From positions 2,990,501 to 3,054,500 of the forward strand of contig NC_019729.1 of the NCBI RefSeq assembly GCF_000317475.1: a DNA stretch of 64,000 bases, in the 5' to 3' direction. This DNA comes from Oscillatoria nigro-viridis PCC 7112 (GTDB lineage Bacteria; Cyanobacteriota; Cyanobacteriia; Cyanobacteriales; Microcoleaceae). Shown in pieces: positions 1 to 8,388 of this stretch; positions within the stretch are counted from its first letter, which is position 1, and each line of letters begins with the position of its first letter. The translations under genes were made by a program, and so were the position numbers. The notes beneath the pieces were generated by a model. It was not told the origin of the DNA, searched no databases, and was given only the letters and a program-made list of their open reading frames with translations.

Positions 1-236
1 TAAGCGGATCTCAGACCATCCATCAGGTTCATAACTCTGAAATTCAATTGACTTCGGAAACGACAGCGCGGGCGATCTGGTCGATGGAGGACTGGATCAT
101 TTATCCCAAAGATGTAAAAGGGCTTTTCAAAACGCTTCATGGCTTCGGACATTATTACGAAATGCTGGAATTGAGAGAGGGCTGCTGGCTCACTACGACA
201 CTTAGCTTAAAAAGAACCATTCTGACTATTACCTGA
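1..236 (+). CDS. NTF2-like (SnoaL-like) protein, 3' end only
   Basis: An open frame enters from the left edge and stops at 234-236. The visible tail has the pattern of small NTF2-like/SnoaL-like proteins: a TTARAIWSMEDW strand, then GFGHYYE, then a final basic strand. Members are cone-shaped alpha+beta proteins of about 130 residues, used as enzymes or binding domains; no specific reaction can be inferred. Only about 77 residues are inside the window, so the start and N-terminal half are unseen. It lies 19 bp before an MDR reductase on the same strand. The family call is inference from the pattern. Confidence 0.55.
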   Translation, partial: SGSQTIHQVHNSEIQLTSETTARAIWSMEDWIIYPKDVKGLFKTLHGFGHYYEMLELREGCWLTTTLSLKRTILTIT

Positions 237-255
237 ACGGCGCAAGGAAAAAAAC

Positions 256-1281
256 ATGGTTCAGAAAATGAAAGCGGTTATCATGACCGAACCTGGCGGT
301 TTGGAAGCGTTGACTTACACAGAAGTCGATATGCCGCGTATTGAACATCCAACCGATGTACTAGTAAAAATCAAAGCGGCAGGTGTTAATCCAGGCGATT
401 GTCAAAACAGAAAATTCGGGTTTCCTTCTTATGCGGTAGGGTCAGGGAAACAGGGCTTTAGTATCCTGGGGATGGACGGAGTTGGCATTGTCGAGGCGGT
501 AGGAACGGGTATCACGCACATTGAGCTGGGTGATGAAGTTTGGTATTACGACGGCGGCTACGCAGATAAACATGGTAGCTACGCGCAATATAAAGTTGTT
601 AATGGTCATTATCTGTCGCCAAAGCCGAAGTCGCTTGATTATATAACAGCCGCAGCGTTGCCCGTCGTCGCTTTGACGGCGTGGGAGGCGGTAATTGATC
701 GGGCGAATGTCCAATTAGGTGACTTTGTATTGGTACACGGCGGCGCTGGTGGGATTGGGCATATCAGCATTCAACTGGTGCTAAATCGCGGTGGACGTGT
801 GGCGACGACAGTTAGTGGTACTGCAAAGGAAAAATTGGTACGTACACTAGGAGCCGAATTACTCATCGACTATAAAAAAGTGGATGTGAAGCAAGCGCTA
901 ATTTACTGGACAGGTAAGGATGGTGCAGATGTCGTGCTTGACTACATTGGTCGTGAAAACTTTGCCAACAGCATCGACCTAGTTGCACCGTATGGAACGC
1001 TCGTAAATACAGTCGTCTCTAATTGGCCGAATGGGAACAATCTCGTTGCCGAATATAAAAATTTGAGCATGAAGTTCGTCAATATAGGTTTGCCGCAAGT
1101 GACTGGCAACCATGAATTTCGGGTTCGCCAAACGCAGATTCTCAAAGAAATCTCACGACTAGTCGATGTTGGTCAATTGCAGGTTCACCTCGATCAAGTT
1201 TTTCCACTTCAACAAGTAGCCGAAGCACAGCGATCGCTAGAGGCTGGTGAAATTATTGGGCGTGTTGTCATTGAAATGTAA
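256..1281 (+). CDS. zinc-type MDR superfamily reductase (quinone oxidoreductase-like)
   Basis: 341 residues, the usual length for the medium-chain dehydrogenase/reductase (MDR) superfamily. Visible are the GroES-like N-terminal part with GMDGVG at 72-77 and the nucleotide-binding GGAGGIG at 162-168, followed by a Rossmann core. The usual structural-zinc cysteine cluster is absent, as in NADPH:quinone/enone reductases, so the likely reaction is NADPH-dependent reduction of a quinone or alpha,beta-unsaturated carbonyl in the cytosol. The ATG at 256 is preceded by an AAGGA ribosome site. It is the first intact gene of a plus-strand redox cluster, only 6 bp before the next gene, so they are probably co-transcribed. 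Substrate unknown. Confidence 0.88.
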   Translation: MVQKMKAVIMTEPGGLEALTYTEVDMPRIEHPTDVLVKIKAAGVNPGDCQNRKFGFPSYAVGSGKQGFSILGMDGVGIVEAVGTGITHIELGDEVWYYDGGYADKHGSYAQYKVVNGHYLSPKPKSLDYITAAALPVVALTAWEAVIDRANVQLGDFVLVHGGAGGIGHISIQLVLNRGGRVATTVSGTAKEKLVRTLGAELLIDYKKVDVKQALIYWTGKDGADVVLDYIGRENFANSIDLVAPYGTLVNTVVSNWPNGNNLVAEYKNLSMKFVNIGLPQVTGNHEFRVRQTQILKEISRLVDVGQLQVHLDQVFPLQQVAEAQRSLEAGEIIGRVVIEM

Positions 1282-1287
1282 TCTATT

Positions 1288-2391
1288 ATGGAAAATGGAA
1301 AAATCGGCGTTGGTATCATTGGTGTTCATCCCTCGCGCGGATGGGCTATGACCGCGCATCTACCTGCGTTGCAAGCATCACCTGATTTCAAAATCGTTGC
1401 ATTGACAAATTCAGATCCAACTATGGCGGAGGAATCGGCACTCAAGTTTAATGTACCGTATGCCTTCCAACTTCATGAGGATTTGTTGGCGTGTCCAGAT
1501 GTGGATTTGGTTGTCGTTACCGTCAAAGTGCCATATCACTTTGAATTGGTGAGTGCTGCAATCCGGGCTGGAAAATCGGTTTATTGCGAATGGCCTTTGG
1601 CTAACGGACTGCAAGAGGCAGTTGAACTGGAACAACTCGCTAAAAAATACAAAGTTCATGCGGTGGTGGGATTGCAGTCTCGCACAACGCCGGAAGTTAA
1701 TTTTATTCGTGACTTAATTCGCGATGGTTATGTAGGTGAGGTTCTGTCCGTTTCACTTATTGGTTCAGGAATGATCGGCGGAGCAATGATTCCTGAACAA
1801 TTTGCTTATACTCTAAATCCAAAGAATGGTGCTGGGATGATAAATGTTGCCTTTGCCCATGCGATCGATGCTGTGGGTTATGTGCTGAACTCTGAGTTGA
1901 GTGAGGTTATGGCAACGTTAGATAGCAGGAGAAAGACAGCGCAGGTAATCGAAACAGGGGCGATCGTTGCGATGGAAACACCGGATCAAATTGTCATCAA
2001 TGGTAAAATGAAAAGCGGCTGCGTGGTTTCTGCCCATTTTCGAGGGGGTTTATCACGAGGCAGCAATTTCAGGTTGGAGATTAACGGGACGCAAGGCGAT
2101 CTGATTGTCACAAGTTCGCTTGGCTATCCTGGGCTTGGCGAAACTAAAGTCCAAGGCGCTCAAGGTGAAGATGCTGCTATGCAAAACCTTGATGTCCCGC
2201 AAAAATATATAACGGCAAATGCAGATATAGGGATAATAGCAATGACTGTTTTCAATAACTATGCCCTACTTGCTACCGATTTTAAAAGTGGAACAAAAAC
2301 GACACCAACATTTGCAGATGCTGTGATTTTGCACCGTCTCATAAATGCAGTTGAACAATCGGCTGCAACTGGTAGTAGACAATATACCTAA
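1288..2391 (+). CDS. Gfo/Idh/MocA family oxidoreductase
   Basis: 367 residues. The N-terminal Rossmann motif GIIGVHPSRGW (9-19) and CEWPLA (100-105), at the position of the family's conserved EKP, mark the Gfo/Idh/MocA dehydrogenases. These use NAD(P) to oxidise or reduce sugars, inositols or related substrates. Here the usual lysine of EKP is replaced (EWP), as in Gal80-like members, so catalysis may be altered or lost. The C-terminal half (AFAHAIDAVGYVL, HFRGG) fits the beta-sheet substrate domain. It starts 6 bp after the upstream reductase, consistent with one operon. Substrate cannot be told from sequence. Confidence 0.87.
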   Translation: MENGKIGVGIIGVHPSRGWAMTAHLPALQASPDFKIVALTNSDPTMAEESALKFNVPYAFQLHEDLLACPDVDLVVVTVKVPYHFELVSAAIRAGKSVYCEWPLANGLQEAVELEQLAKKYKVHAVVGLQSRTTPEVNFIRDLIRDGYVGEVLSVSLIGSGMIGGAMIPEQFAYTLNPKNGAGMINVAFAHAIDAVGYVLNSELSEVMATLDSRRKTAQVIETGAIVAMETPDQIVINGKMKSGCVVSAHFRGGLSRGSNFRLEINGTQGDLIVTSSLGYPGLGETKVQGAQGEDAAMQNLDVPQKYITANADIGIIAMTVFNNYALLATDFKSGTKTTPTFADAVILHRLINAVEQSAATGSRQYT

Positions 2392-2567
2392 GATTTCTGC
2401 GAAAGATTACTAAACGTCACTCGGTAATTACAGGCATCATCATAAAAAATTAGACGAATTGAGCGAACAAACCTACAGGCAAATCATTGCAATCGAACTT
2501 TTGACTGCTTGTGAGTTAGAGGTGCTGCGACAGATAGTAGAAAAATGCTATTCTGCACTGCCATACT

Positions 2568-2717
2568 ATGAACAACCCCGAAAATCCTCGACTACACCTG
2601 CCGTCTTTCGCTCATGAATCTGCCATCCAAAAAGTCCGAATTGCAGAAGATGCTTGGAACACACGCAATCCTGAAAAAGTATCACTCGCTTACATGTCAG
2701 AAGGTACTGGCTCATGA
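2568..2717 (+). pseudogene. truncated DUF1348/NTF2-like gene, N-terminal 49 codons
   Basis: An ATG at 2568 opens a frame ending at TGA 2715-2717. It reads like the N-terminus of the DUF1348 (NTF2-like) family: a proline-rich start, then [29 protein letters not shown]. Full-length members have about 150 residues, so two thirds are missing. At the break the sequence changes into a different family (DUF302) in another frame, so this is a deletion junction and not a simple stop mutation. The family call rests on recalled consensus. Confidence 0.6.
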
Positions 2718-2724
2718 AGCGACT

Positions 2725-2862
2725 GACGCCAAGGTGTGGGTGAGTTACAACGATCCTAACTACTTAAAACAGCGATTGTCACTCTCCGATGAGTTGGTGA
2801 AAAATATCGCTATCATTGCACCTTTAATCTATCAAGCACTTAGTCCCGCCGAGCGCCAATAA
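2725..2862 (+). pseudogene. DUF302 domain fragment, C-terminal
   Basis: The frame contains AKVWVSYNDPNYLKQR followed by LSDELVKNI, which matches the C-terminal part of DUF302 proteins (small domain of unknown role, roughly 130-160 residues). The N-terminal half is absent: the piece begins where the NTF2-like fragment breaks off. An open frame also exists from 2614, but its first part is the overlapping reading of the NTF2-like fragment. After the stop the frame continues as LAHDRTLAFLEQHLG to about 2933, probably more remnant sequence. Non-functional by inference. Confidence 0.55.
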
Positions 2863-3083
2863 ATTGCATAATTAGCACACGATCGCACCTTGGCGTTTTT
2901 GGAACAGCATTTAGGCAGTGCTATCAAAGTCTAAAATGGGGTGACTACTGCTAGATAATTCGCCCACCGAGATCGCCCTGACAACCAAAATATTCTGATT
3001 CTGAATCATTGGGAAAACGCTGCACATGGCGGGTGGTTTTTAAGAAAGAGAACGGTGAAAATCAACAAGCAAGGAGAAAAACC

Positions 3084-3731
3084 ATGAAAATCAACAAGAA
3101 TGACACCGCAGTAGTCGTCATCGATCCGCAAAACGATGTCTTGAGCGAAAAAGGGGTTTCCTGGGATTTGGTGGGTGAGAGTGTTAAGGATAACAAGACT
3201 ATCGAAAATATTGAGCGAATCTTCAAAGCCGCGAAGCAGAATGAATTCGAGGTTTTTATCTCCCCTCACTATTACTACCCCACCGATCATAGTTGGAAAT
3301 TTGCCGGAAACCTAGAGCAAATGATGCTTGAGGTTAAGGAGTTCGATCGCCGTGGTGCGTTGAGCCTCGATGGATTCCTGGGATCGGGTGCTGACTGGCT
3401 CGATCGTTATAAGCCCTTCATTGAGGATGGCAAGACGATTGTGGCCAGTCCACACAAAGTCTATGGGCCGCAAACTAACGACCTCGTTTTGCAACTGCGT
3501 AAACGCAAGATTAGCAAAGTCATTCTACTTGGAATGTTAGCAAATCTTTGTGTTGAAGCTCATCTACGCGAATTGCTCGAACAGGGATTTGAGGTTCTTG
3601 TCGTTAAGGATGCAACAGCAGCCCCTCGGCATCCGCAACTGGGCGACGGCTACAAGGCAGCACTGATTAACTTTGGGTATATCGCCAATGCAGTCCTGTC
3701 TACGGATGAAGTTGTAGCAGCAATGGAGTAA
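3084..3731 (+). CDS. isochorismatase-like cysteine hydrolase
   Basis: 215 residues with the catalytic triad of the isochorismatase-like hydrolases: Asp14 in VVIDPQND, Lys125 in SPHKVYG and Cys156 in MLANLCVEAH. The family cleaves amide or vinyl-ether bonds (nicotinamidase, N-carbamoyl amidase, isochorismatase); this member's substrate is unknown. The frame is open from 3009, but the ATG at 3084 is preferred because an AAGGAG ribosome site sits about 8 bp upstream and the domain begins right after it. It stands alone on the plus strand between degraded sequence and a short secreted ORF, within the redox/detoxification cluster. Confidence 0.88.
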   Translation: MKINKNDTAVVVIDPQNDVLSEKGVSWDLVGESVKDNKTIENIERIFKAAKQNEFEVFISPHYYYPTDHSWKFAGNLEQMMLEVKEFDRRGALSLDGFLGSGADWLDRYKPFIEDGKTIVASPHKVYGPQTNDLVLQLRKRKISKVILLGMLANLCVEAHLRELLEQGFEVLVVKDATAAPRHPQLGDGYKAALINFGYIANAVLSTDEVVAAME

Positions 3732-3741
3732 TGTCAAACTC

Positions 3742-3930
3742 ATGAATTTTACAACACTTATGAAAACATCCGCGTTACTTCTTGCTCTGCCAATTAGTAT
3801 CTTAGCTAATTTTTCCTTAAGAGCTTCTGCTGATGCTACTGCTGGCATCCTCCTAAGTACGAAATGTCGGGGTGGGTACAACGTAAATATTTGGCAGAAA
3901 TATACTTCAGGTGAACTGCTTTATCGCTAA
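3742..3930 (+). pseudogene. short secreted protein, probably truncated
   Basis: 62 codons. Residues 1-30 form a clear Sec signal peptide (MKTSALLLALPISILA core, followed by SLRASADA). The mature part (KCRGGYNVNIWQKYTSGELLYR) resembles the beginning of small secreted cyanobacterial proteins, typically near 120 residues, in which this segment is followed by glycine/asparagine-rich strands. The early stop after LLYR suggests truncation. It starts 10 bp after the isochorismatase-like gene. Whether it is expressed is unknown. Confidence 0.4.
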
Positions 3931-4010
3931 AACCCTCTTAGTCAGCCAGTTTTTTCTGAAATTCATAACACCTTCTAGAAATCGTATTCACCTTATCAAA
4001 CCCAAAGGAT

Positions 4011-5405
4011 ATGGAAGTGGACACTCAACACTATGACGATATTATTATCGGCGGCGGCAAAGCGGGTAAAACACTTGCACCAGCGCTAGTTGCTGACGGA
4101 CGTAAAACCGCTCTGGTTGAACGCAGTTTAAATACGATCGGTGGCGGGTGCATCAATATCGCTTGCATTCCTACTAAAACGATGGTGGCGAGTGCCAGTG
4201 TTGCAAACACAGTGCGAAACAGTGCCGCTTATGGTGTTAAAGCCAATACACCCATCGTTAATTTAGCAGAGGTGATCCAACGAAAACGATCGGTTGTGCA
4301 ATCTGCGCGTGAAATGAATTTGCACAATCTAGAAACGGCTCTGGATAACAACTTGATCGTCGGGGAAGCAAGGTTTGTTGCTCCCAAAACGATCGCAGTA
4401 ACAACAACTGAGGGGAACAATCGCTTACTTACCGCCGAACGCTTATTTATTAATACAGGCACACGACCGTTAATTCCATCTGTACCCGGACTTACTGAAG
4501 TTGAGTTTTTAACGAGTGAGTCGATTATGGAGCTAGAATACTTGCCTGAACACCTGATCGTTCTCGGTAGTGGCTATATTGGTTTAGAGTTTGCTCAGAT
4601 GTTTCGGCGCTTTGGCTGTCGCGTTACTGTCATTGGGCAAAGTGAGCAAATCCTGTCACAGCAAGATCCAGATATAGCGATCGCAGTTCAAACCGTTTTA
4701 GAACGAGATGGGATTAAATTCCTGTTGAATGCGAAAGTGCTCAAGGTCGATCGCACTGGCAAGGCAATCAAACTGCAAATCCAAGTCGCTAATCAGGAAA
4801 TAGAGCTTCAAGGTTCACATTTGCTCGTTGCTGTTGGTCGTGCGCCAACTACCGATCGCTTAAATTTAGCTGCTGCTGGTGTGACAACTGATGTTCGTGG
4901 ATTTATTGTAGTTAACGATCGCCTAGAGACGAATGTACCAGGCATTTGGGCATTAGGCGACATCAATGGCGGCCCGCAATATACTCATGTGTCCCTGGAC
5001 GATTATCGGATTATCAAAGCGAATTTGATTGATGGCGGCAACCGCAACACAAGCGATCGCCTGATTCCCTCCTGTTTGTTCATCGATCCAGAACTGGCCC
5101 ATGTGGGTTTGACTGAAACCGAAGCACGGCAACAAGGGTATGCCATTCGAGTAGCAAAACTAGATGCCTCAGCCATTCCCAGAGCGAAAACATTGGGTAA
5201 AACTGATGGCTTGCTAAAGGTGATCGTGGATACCGAGACAGGACATATTCTTGGTTCTTCACTCTTGTGTCATGAAGCGGGTGAAGTGATTTCAACGGTG
5301 CAAATGGTGATGCAAGCTCAAATGCCCTACACTGTTTTGCGCGATGGCGTGTTGACTCATCCCACAATGACCGAAGGGTTAAATTTGCTGTTTTCAAAGT
5401 TGTAA
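4011..5405 (+). CDS. RclA/mercuric-reductase-like FAD flavoprotein disulfide reductase
   Basis: 464 residues, a class I pyridine nucleotide-disulfide oxidoreductase. The FAD motif IIIGGGKAGKTLA is near the N-terminus, and the redox-active cysteine pair (Cys47 and Cys52) lies in GGCINIACIPTKT. A second nucleotide motif, VLGSGYIGLEFA, binds NAD(P)H, and His450 in HPTMTEG is the usual proton acceptor. The GKAGKTLA start and CINI-CIPTKT pattern resemble E. coli RclA (reactive-chlorine resistance) more than lipoamide dehydrogenase. It lacks the N-terminal HMA domain and C-terminal Cys pair of MerA. Role in oxidative or metal stress is inferred from family and from the surrounding redox genes. Single gene with intergenic space on both sides. 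Confidence 0.85.
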   Translation: MEVDTQHYDDIIIGGGKAGKTLAPALVADGRKTALVERSLNTIGGGCINIACIPTKTMVASASVANTVRNSAAYGVKANTPIVNLAEVIQRKRSVVQSAREMNLHNLETALDNNLIVGEARFVAPKTIAVTTTEGNNRLLTAERLFINTGTRPLIPSVPGLTEVEFLTSESIMELEYLPEHLIVLGSGYIGLEFAQMFRRFGCRVTVIGQSEQILSQQDPDIAIAVQTVLERDGIKFLLNAKVLKVDRTGKAIKLQIQVANQEIELQGSHLLVAVGRAPTTDRLNLAAAGVTTDVRGFIVVNDRLETNVPGIWALGDINGGPQYTHVSLDDYRIIKANLIDGGNRNTSDRLIPSCLFIDPELAHVGLTETEARQQGYAIRVAKLDASAIPRAKTLGKTDGLLKVIVDTETGHILGSSLLCHEAGEVISTVQMVMQAQMPYTVLRDGVLTHPTMTEGLNLLFSKL

Positions 5406-5728
5406 GGCAGTTAGTGCAAACATCTGACAACCAGGAGTGATGTTGCTGGGTGGGGAATTGAGGTATTTTGTTGAATTCCAACTTTAGTTGGAGTTAGCCT
5501 TCCATTTTGAGATGGGTTAAGCGATCGTCCACTCGACTCAATAAAATTATCAACTGTGAGTGGACGACAAACCAAAGTCAATTGCATATATTGAATTTAT
5601 GCAAATACAGATAGCAATCGGGTTGCAAGATTCAAGTTTGCTGAATACAGATAGCACACAGAGGAGAGGGATGTAGGCGTAACCGCAGGTATCACTTGCG
5701 GTAAACATACTTCCCCTCGGAGGTTTCA
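5406..5728. other. 323-bp intergenic stretch with two inverted repeats
   Basis: No gene seen. A small hairpin lies at 5477-5492 (TCCAAC, loop TTTA, GTTGGA), possibly ending the flavoprotein transcript. A 10-bp inverted repeat sits at 5525-5534 and 5558-5567 (TCGTCCACTC / GAGTGGACGA) with a 23-bp AT-rich spacer. Its arms and spacing could suit an operator or a processed RNA; no promoter is obvious. The phrase AATACAGATAGCA occurs twice with small changes at about 5603 and 5643. Confidence 0.5.
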
Positions 5729-6286
5729 GTGAACAATGACCGTAAACACCGTTTATTATTTGTCCCTCCTTCAACTCAGGATCATAAACAGGGGATGTTA
5801 AGTGCCGCTGCGATCCTGGTGATGTATGGAGATTATCAATGTCAAAAAAGTGCGGATGTTTATCGGTTACTGAAAGTCATTGGGCAACAACTCAGTATTG
5901 CGTTGGGAGAGGATTATTTGTGCTTTATTTTTCGTCATTTTCCGCAAATCGAAATTCATTCTCAAGCTCTACGGGCGGCTGAAGCGGCTGAAGCGGCTGC
6001 TGTTCAAGGTCAGTTTTGGCAAATACATGACATTTTGTTCATCCATCAACAACAGTTAGCAGATGGTTATTTAGTACAGTATGCCAACGATCTAGGACTC
6101 GATATCTCCCAATTTCTGCAAGATCTGTTTAGGCATATACATCTGGAGCGCATTAATCAAGATATTGAAAGTGGCATCCACAGTGGAGTAACGGCTGCCC
6201 CAGCTTTGTTTATTAATGGGATTCGGTATAGCGATCGCTGGAATATGGAGCAGTTGATAGCAGCCATTGTCAATACAGCAAATTGA
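5729..6286 (+). CDS. DsbA-family thioredoxin-fold protein, single active-site Cys
   Basis: 185 residues. The motif ILVMYGDYQCQK (29-40) is the start of a thioredoxin/DsbA fold; normally it reads GDYxCPYC, but only the first cysteine (Cys38) is present. The cis-proline loop (TAAPALFING, about residue 160) and helical insert are retained. With one cysteine it is more likely a reductase, isomerase or glutathione-type enzyme than an oxidase. No signal peptide, so probably cytosolic. The start is GTG at 5729, because GGAGG lies at 5719-5723 and the nearby ATG at 5736 is out of frame. An SDR gene follows 37 bp after its stop. Confidence 0.75.
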   Translation: MNNDRKHRLLFVPPSTQDHKQGMLSAAAILVMYGDYQCQKSADVYRLLKVIGQQLSIALGEDYLCFIFRHFPQIEIHSQALRAAEAAEAAAVQGQFWQIHDILFIHQQQLADGYLVQYANDLGLDISQFLQDLFRHIHLERINQDIESGIHSGVTAAPALFINGIRYSDRWNMEQLIAAIVNTAN

Positions 6287-6323
6287 GCCAGTCCAAGACC
6301 AATCAATATTCAGGAACATTATC

Positions 6324-7199
6324 ATGACGAATCAAACATCATCTCGCGTGTGGCTGATTACAGGCAGTTCTACGGGCTTTGGTCGAACTTTAGCTGAAGC
6401 TGCTTTGGCTCAAGGCGATCGTGTCATTGCAACGGCTCGTGATGTCAGCAAAATTCAAGATTTAGAGCAGCAATATCCGCAGACGGGAAAGGCAGTTTGT
6501 TTAGATGTTACCGATCCAGCAACCATTCAAACGGCTGTGCGGAGTGGTTTAGCAGCATTCACCAGAATTGATGTGCTGGTGAACAACGCGGGCTATGGAT
6601 TGATGGGTGCAATTGAGGAGGTAAGCGACCAGCAAATCCGTGACCAACTTGAAACCAACTTCTTTGGGCTGCTCAATGTGACTCGTGCCCTCATTCCGAT
6701 ATTCAAGAAACAAGGCGTTGGTCATATCTTGAATATTTCTTCAATAGGCGGACGGAAAACATTTCCTACGATGGGGCTATATCATGCTTCTAAATTTGCA
6801 GTCGAAGGACTTTCAGAGAGCCTCGCACAAGAACTTAAACCTTTTGGCATTAAGGTGACAATTGTTGAGCCAGGAGGCTTTGAGACCGACTTTTCAGGTC
6901 GCTCTTTGATGACGGCAAAGCAAATGCCAGAGTACAATTCTCTCCGGGCGGAAGTGGTCAAATTTGCCGCAGAACAACCTCGTGGTCATGTACCAACGGG
7001 TGTTCAAGCCATGTTGAAAGTGGTGGAATTACCTGACCCGCCGCTTCACTTAGCGATCGGCCCCAATGCACTACCAACGATTGTGCAAAAACTTTTCTCA
7101 GATATCGAAGAATATCAGCGCTTTGAGCATATCTGGCAAGAGTCTACCGCCAATGCGGGCGTGGGATTTAATTTTCCTAGCCTCACCCAGCAAGTTTAG
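6324..7199 (+). CDS. short-chain dehydrogenase/reductase (SDR)
   Basis: 291 residues from the ATG at 6324. Classical SDR landmarks are all present: cofactor motif TGSSTGFG (13-20), NNAG (87-90), the catalytic serine in NISS near 139-140, and Tyr153/Lys157 in YHASK. A cytosolic NAD(P)H-dependent oxidoreductase on an unknown alcohol or ketone. The frame is open from 6267, but that would overlap the DsbA-like gene, and the domain starts directly after 6324, so the later start is chosen. C-terminal part is longer than the minimal 250-residue SDR, as in SDRs acting on larger substrates. Confidence 0.88.
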   Translation: MTNQTSSRVWLITGSSTGFGRTLAEAALAQGDRVIATARDVSKIQDLEQQYPQTGKAVCLDVTDPATIQTAVRSGLAAFTRIDVLVNNAGYGLMGAIEEVSDQQIRDQLETNFFGLLNVTRALIPIFKKQGVGHILNISSIGGRKTFPTMGLYHASKFAVEGLSESLAQELKPFGIKVTIVEPGGFETDFSGRSLMTAKQMPEYNSLRAEVVKFAAEQPRGHVPTGVQAMLKVVELPDPPLHLAIGPNALPTIVQKLFSDIEEYQRFEHIWQESTANAGVGFNFPSLTQQV

Positions 7200-7272
7200 A
7201 TCGGCAAAATCTTTCGCGACTGCCGAGAACACTCGATTATGAATTTCTTCATCGACGCATCACCTTTTACCG

Positions 7273-7298
7273 AACGTAGAAGTACACACTTCTACGTT
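7273..7298 (+). terminator. perfect 11-bp hairpin between SDR and hydrolase genes
   Basis: AACGTAGAAGT, loop ACAC, ACTTCTACGTT. It lies 73 bp after the SDR stop and 38 bp before the next start. No T-tract follows, so it could be a rho-independent-like stop, an RNA stability element or a regulator site for the downstream hydrolase. Confidence 0.5.
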
Positions 7299-7336
7299 AT
7301 CCATCAAGTGTAAAAAAACTCAAAAGGAGTAATGTT

Positions 7337-8197
7337 ATGACCAAATTTCGCACAGTTTCGATTGATGGTTTAGATATCTTTTACCGCGAAGCTGGCTCCC
7401 GTAGTAATCCCACAATTCTGCTGTTGCATGGCTTCCCCACCTCTTCTCATATGTTTCGCAATCTGATTCCCGCACTTAGCGATCGCTTTCATGTGGTTGC
7501 ACCTGATTATCCGGGCTACGGTAACAGTTCTATGCCAACTGTGCATGAGTTTGACTATACGTTCGATCGCCTCGCCGAGATCGTGGAAAAATTTATTACC
7601 GCCATCGATCTCCAGCGCTACAGCCTTTATGTGATGGATTATGGTGCGCCCATTGGCTTTCGGATTGCGGCTAAACATCCAGAGCGAGTAGAAGCATTGA
7701 TTGTCCAAAACGGGAATGCCTACGAGGAAGGTCTCGGCGAATTTTGGAAACCAATTAAGGCATACTGGCAAGACCCTTCTCCTGAGAATGCTGACAAGCT
7801 CAAATACCTTGTCACCCAAGAAGCAACGAAGTGGCAATATACCAATGGTGTTCGCAATCCTGAAGCGATCAGCCCTGATAACTGGAACATCGATCAACCC
7901 CTACTAGATCGCCCCGGAAACGATGAGATTCAACTCGCGCTGTTTTATAGCTATGGCACTAACCCACCGTTATATCAGCAATGGCAGGAGTATTTCCGCA
8001 AATATCAGCCACCTACCCTGATTGTTTGGGGTAAAAATGACTTTATCTTTCCAGCCGAAGGTGCTTATCCCTACAAGCGCGATTTGCAAACCCTTGATTT
8101 TCATTTACTCGATACCGGGCATTTTGCCCTGGAAGAGGAAGGAAATGCGATCGCTGACCATATCGTTCGCTTTATGACAACTCACATTACTTCATAG
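7337..8197 (+). CDS. alpha/beta hydrolase (epoxide hydrolase / haloalkane dehalogenase type)
   Basis: 286 residues. The fold is marked by [10 protein letters not shown] (oxyanion loop, HG at 31-32), [10 protein letters not shown], and a nucleophile elbow VMDYGAP in which the nucleophile is Asp101 and not Ser. That is the arrangement of epoxide hydrolases and haloalkane dehalogenases. His262 in DTGHFALEE is the catalytic base. It would hydrolyse an epoxide or alkyl halide in the cytosol; the exact substrate is not visible. A strong AAGGAG site precedes the ATG. It is the last intact gene of the detoxification cluster; an SDR remnant and a TnpB gene follow at once. Confidence 0.87.
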   Translation: MTKFRTVSIDGLDIFYREAGSRSNPTILLLHGFPTSSHMFRNLIPALSDRFHVVAPDYPGYGNSSMPTVHEFDYTFDRLAEIVEKFITAIDLQRYSLYVMDYGAPIGFRIAAKHPERVEALIVQNGNAYEEGLGEFWKPIKAYWQDPSPENADKLKYLVTQEATKWQYTNGVRNPEAISPDNWNIDQPLLDRPGNDEIQLALFYSYGTNPPLYQQWQEYFRKYQPPTLIVWGKNDFIFPAEGAYPYKRDLQTLDFHLLDTGHFALEEEGNAIADHIVRFMTTHITS

Positions 8198-8204
8198 GGC
8201 TTCA

Positions 8205-8351
8205 TCACGAATTGGTGGCGACAATATCTCTCTTGGGCGGGTGGGTACGCCAGACGAGATAGCTAAAGCTGTTGTCTTCCTTGCATCGGATGACAGCAGC
8301 TTTGTTAACAGCATAGAGATGTTTGTCGATGACGGTATAGCACAGATTTGA
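8205..8351 (+). pseudogene. SDR C-terminal remnant
   Basis: The frame reads LGRVGTPDEIAKAVVFLASDDSSFVNSIEMFVDDGIAQI and then stops at 8349-8351. This is the classical C-terminal stretch of an SDR (GRxGxPxEIAxAVxFLASDxSSFVxG). The catalytic and cofactor regions are missing, and the piece abuts the stop of the upstream hydrolase, so it is a deletion scar. It lies just beyond the right end of the solo TnpB gene. Confidence 0.75.
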
Positions 8352-8388
8352 AGCACCCTAAAAGTGGATATAGCTGGTAAAAGTATAG

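Noticed and set aside
4011-5405. Calling the flavoprotein a mercuric reductase
   Set aside because: No HMA domain, no C-terminal vicinal Cys pair and no other mer genes; the RclA-like pattern fits better.
7370-7897. 175-codon minus-strand frame opposite the alpha/beta hydrolase
   Set aside because: Shadow of an intact plus-strand enzyme with complete catalytic residues.
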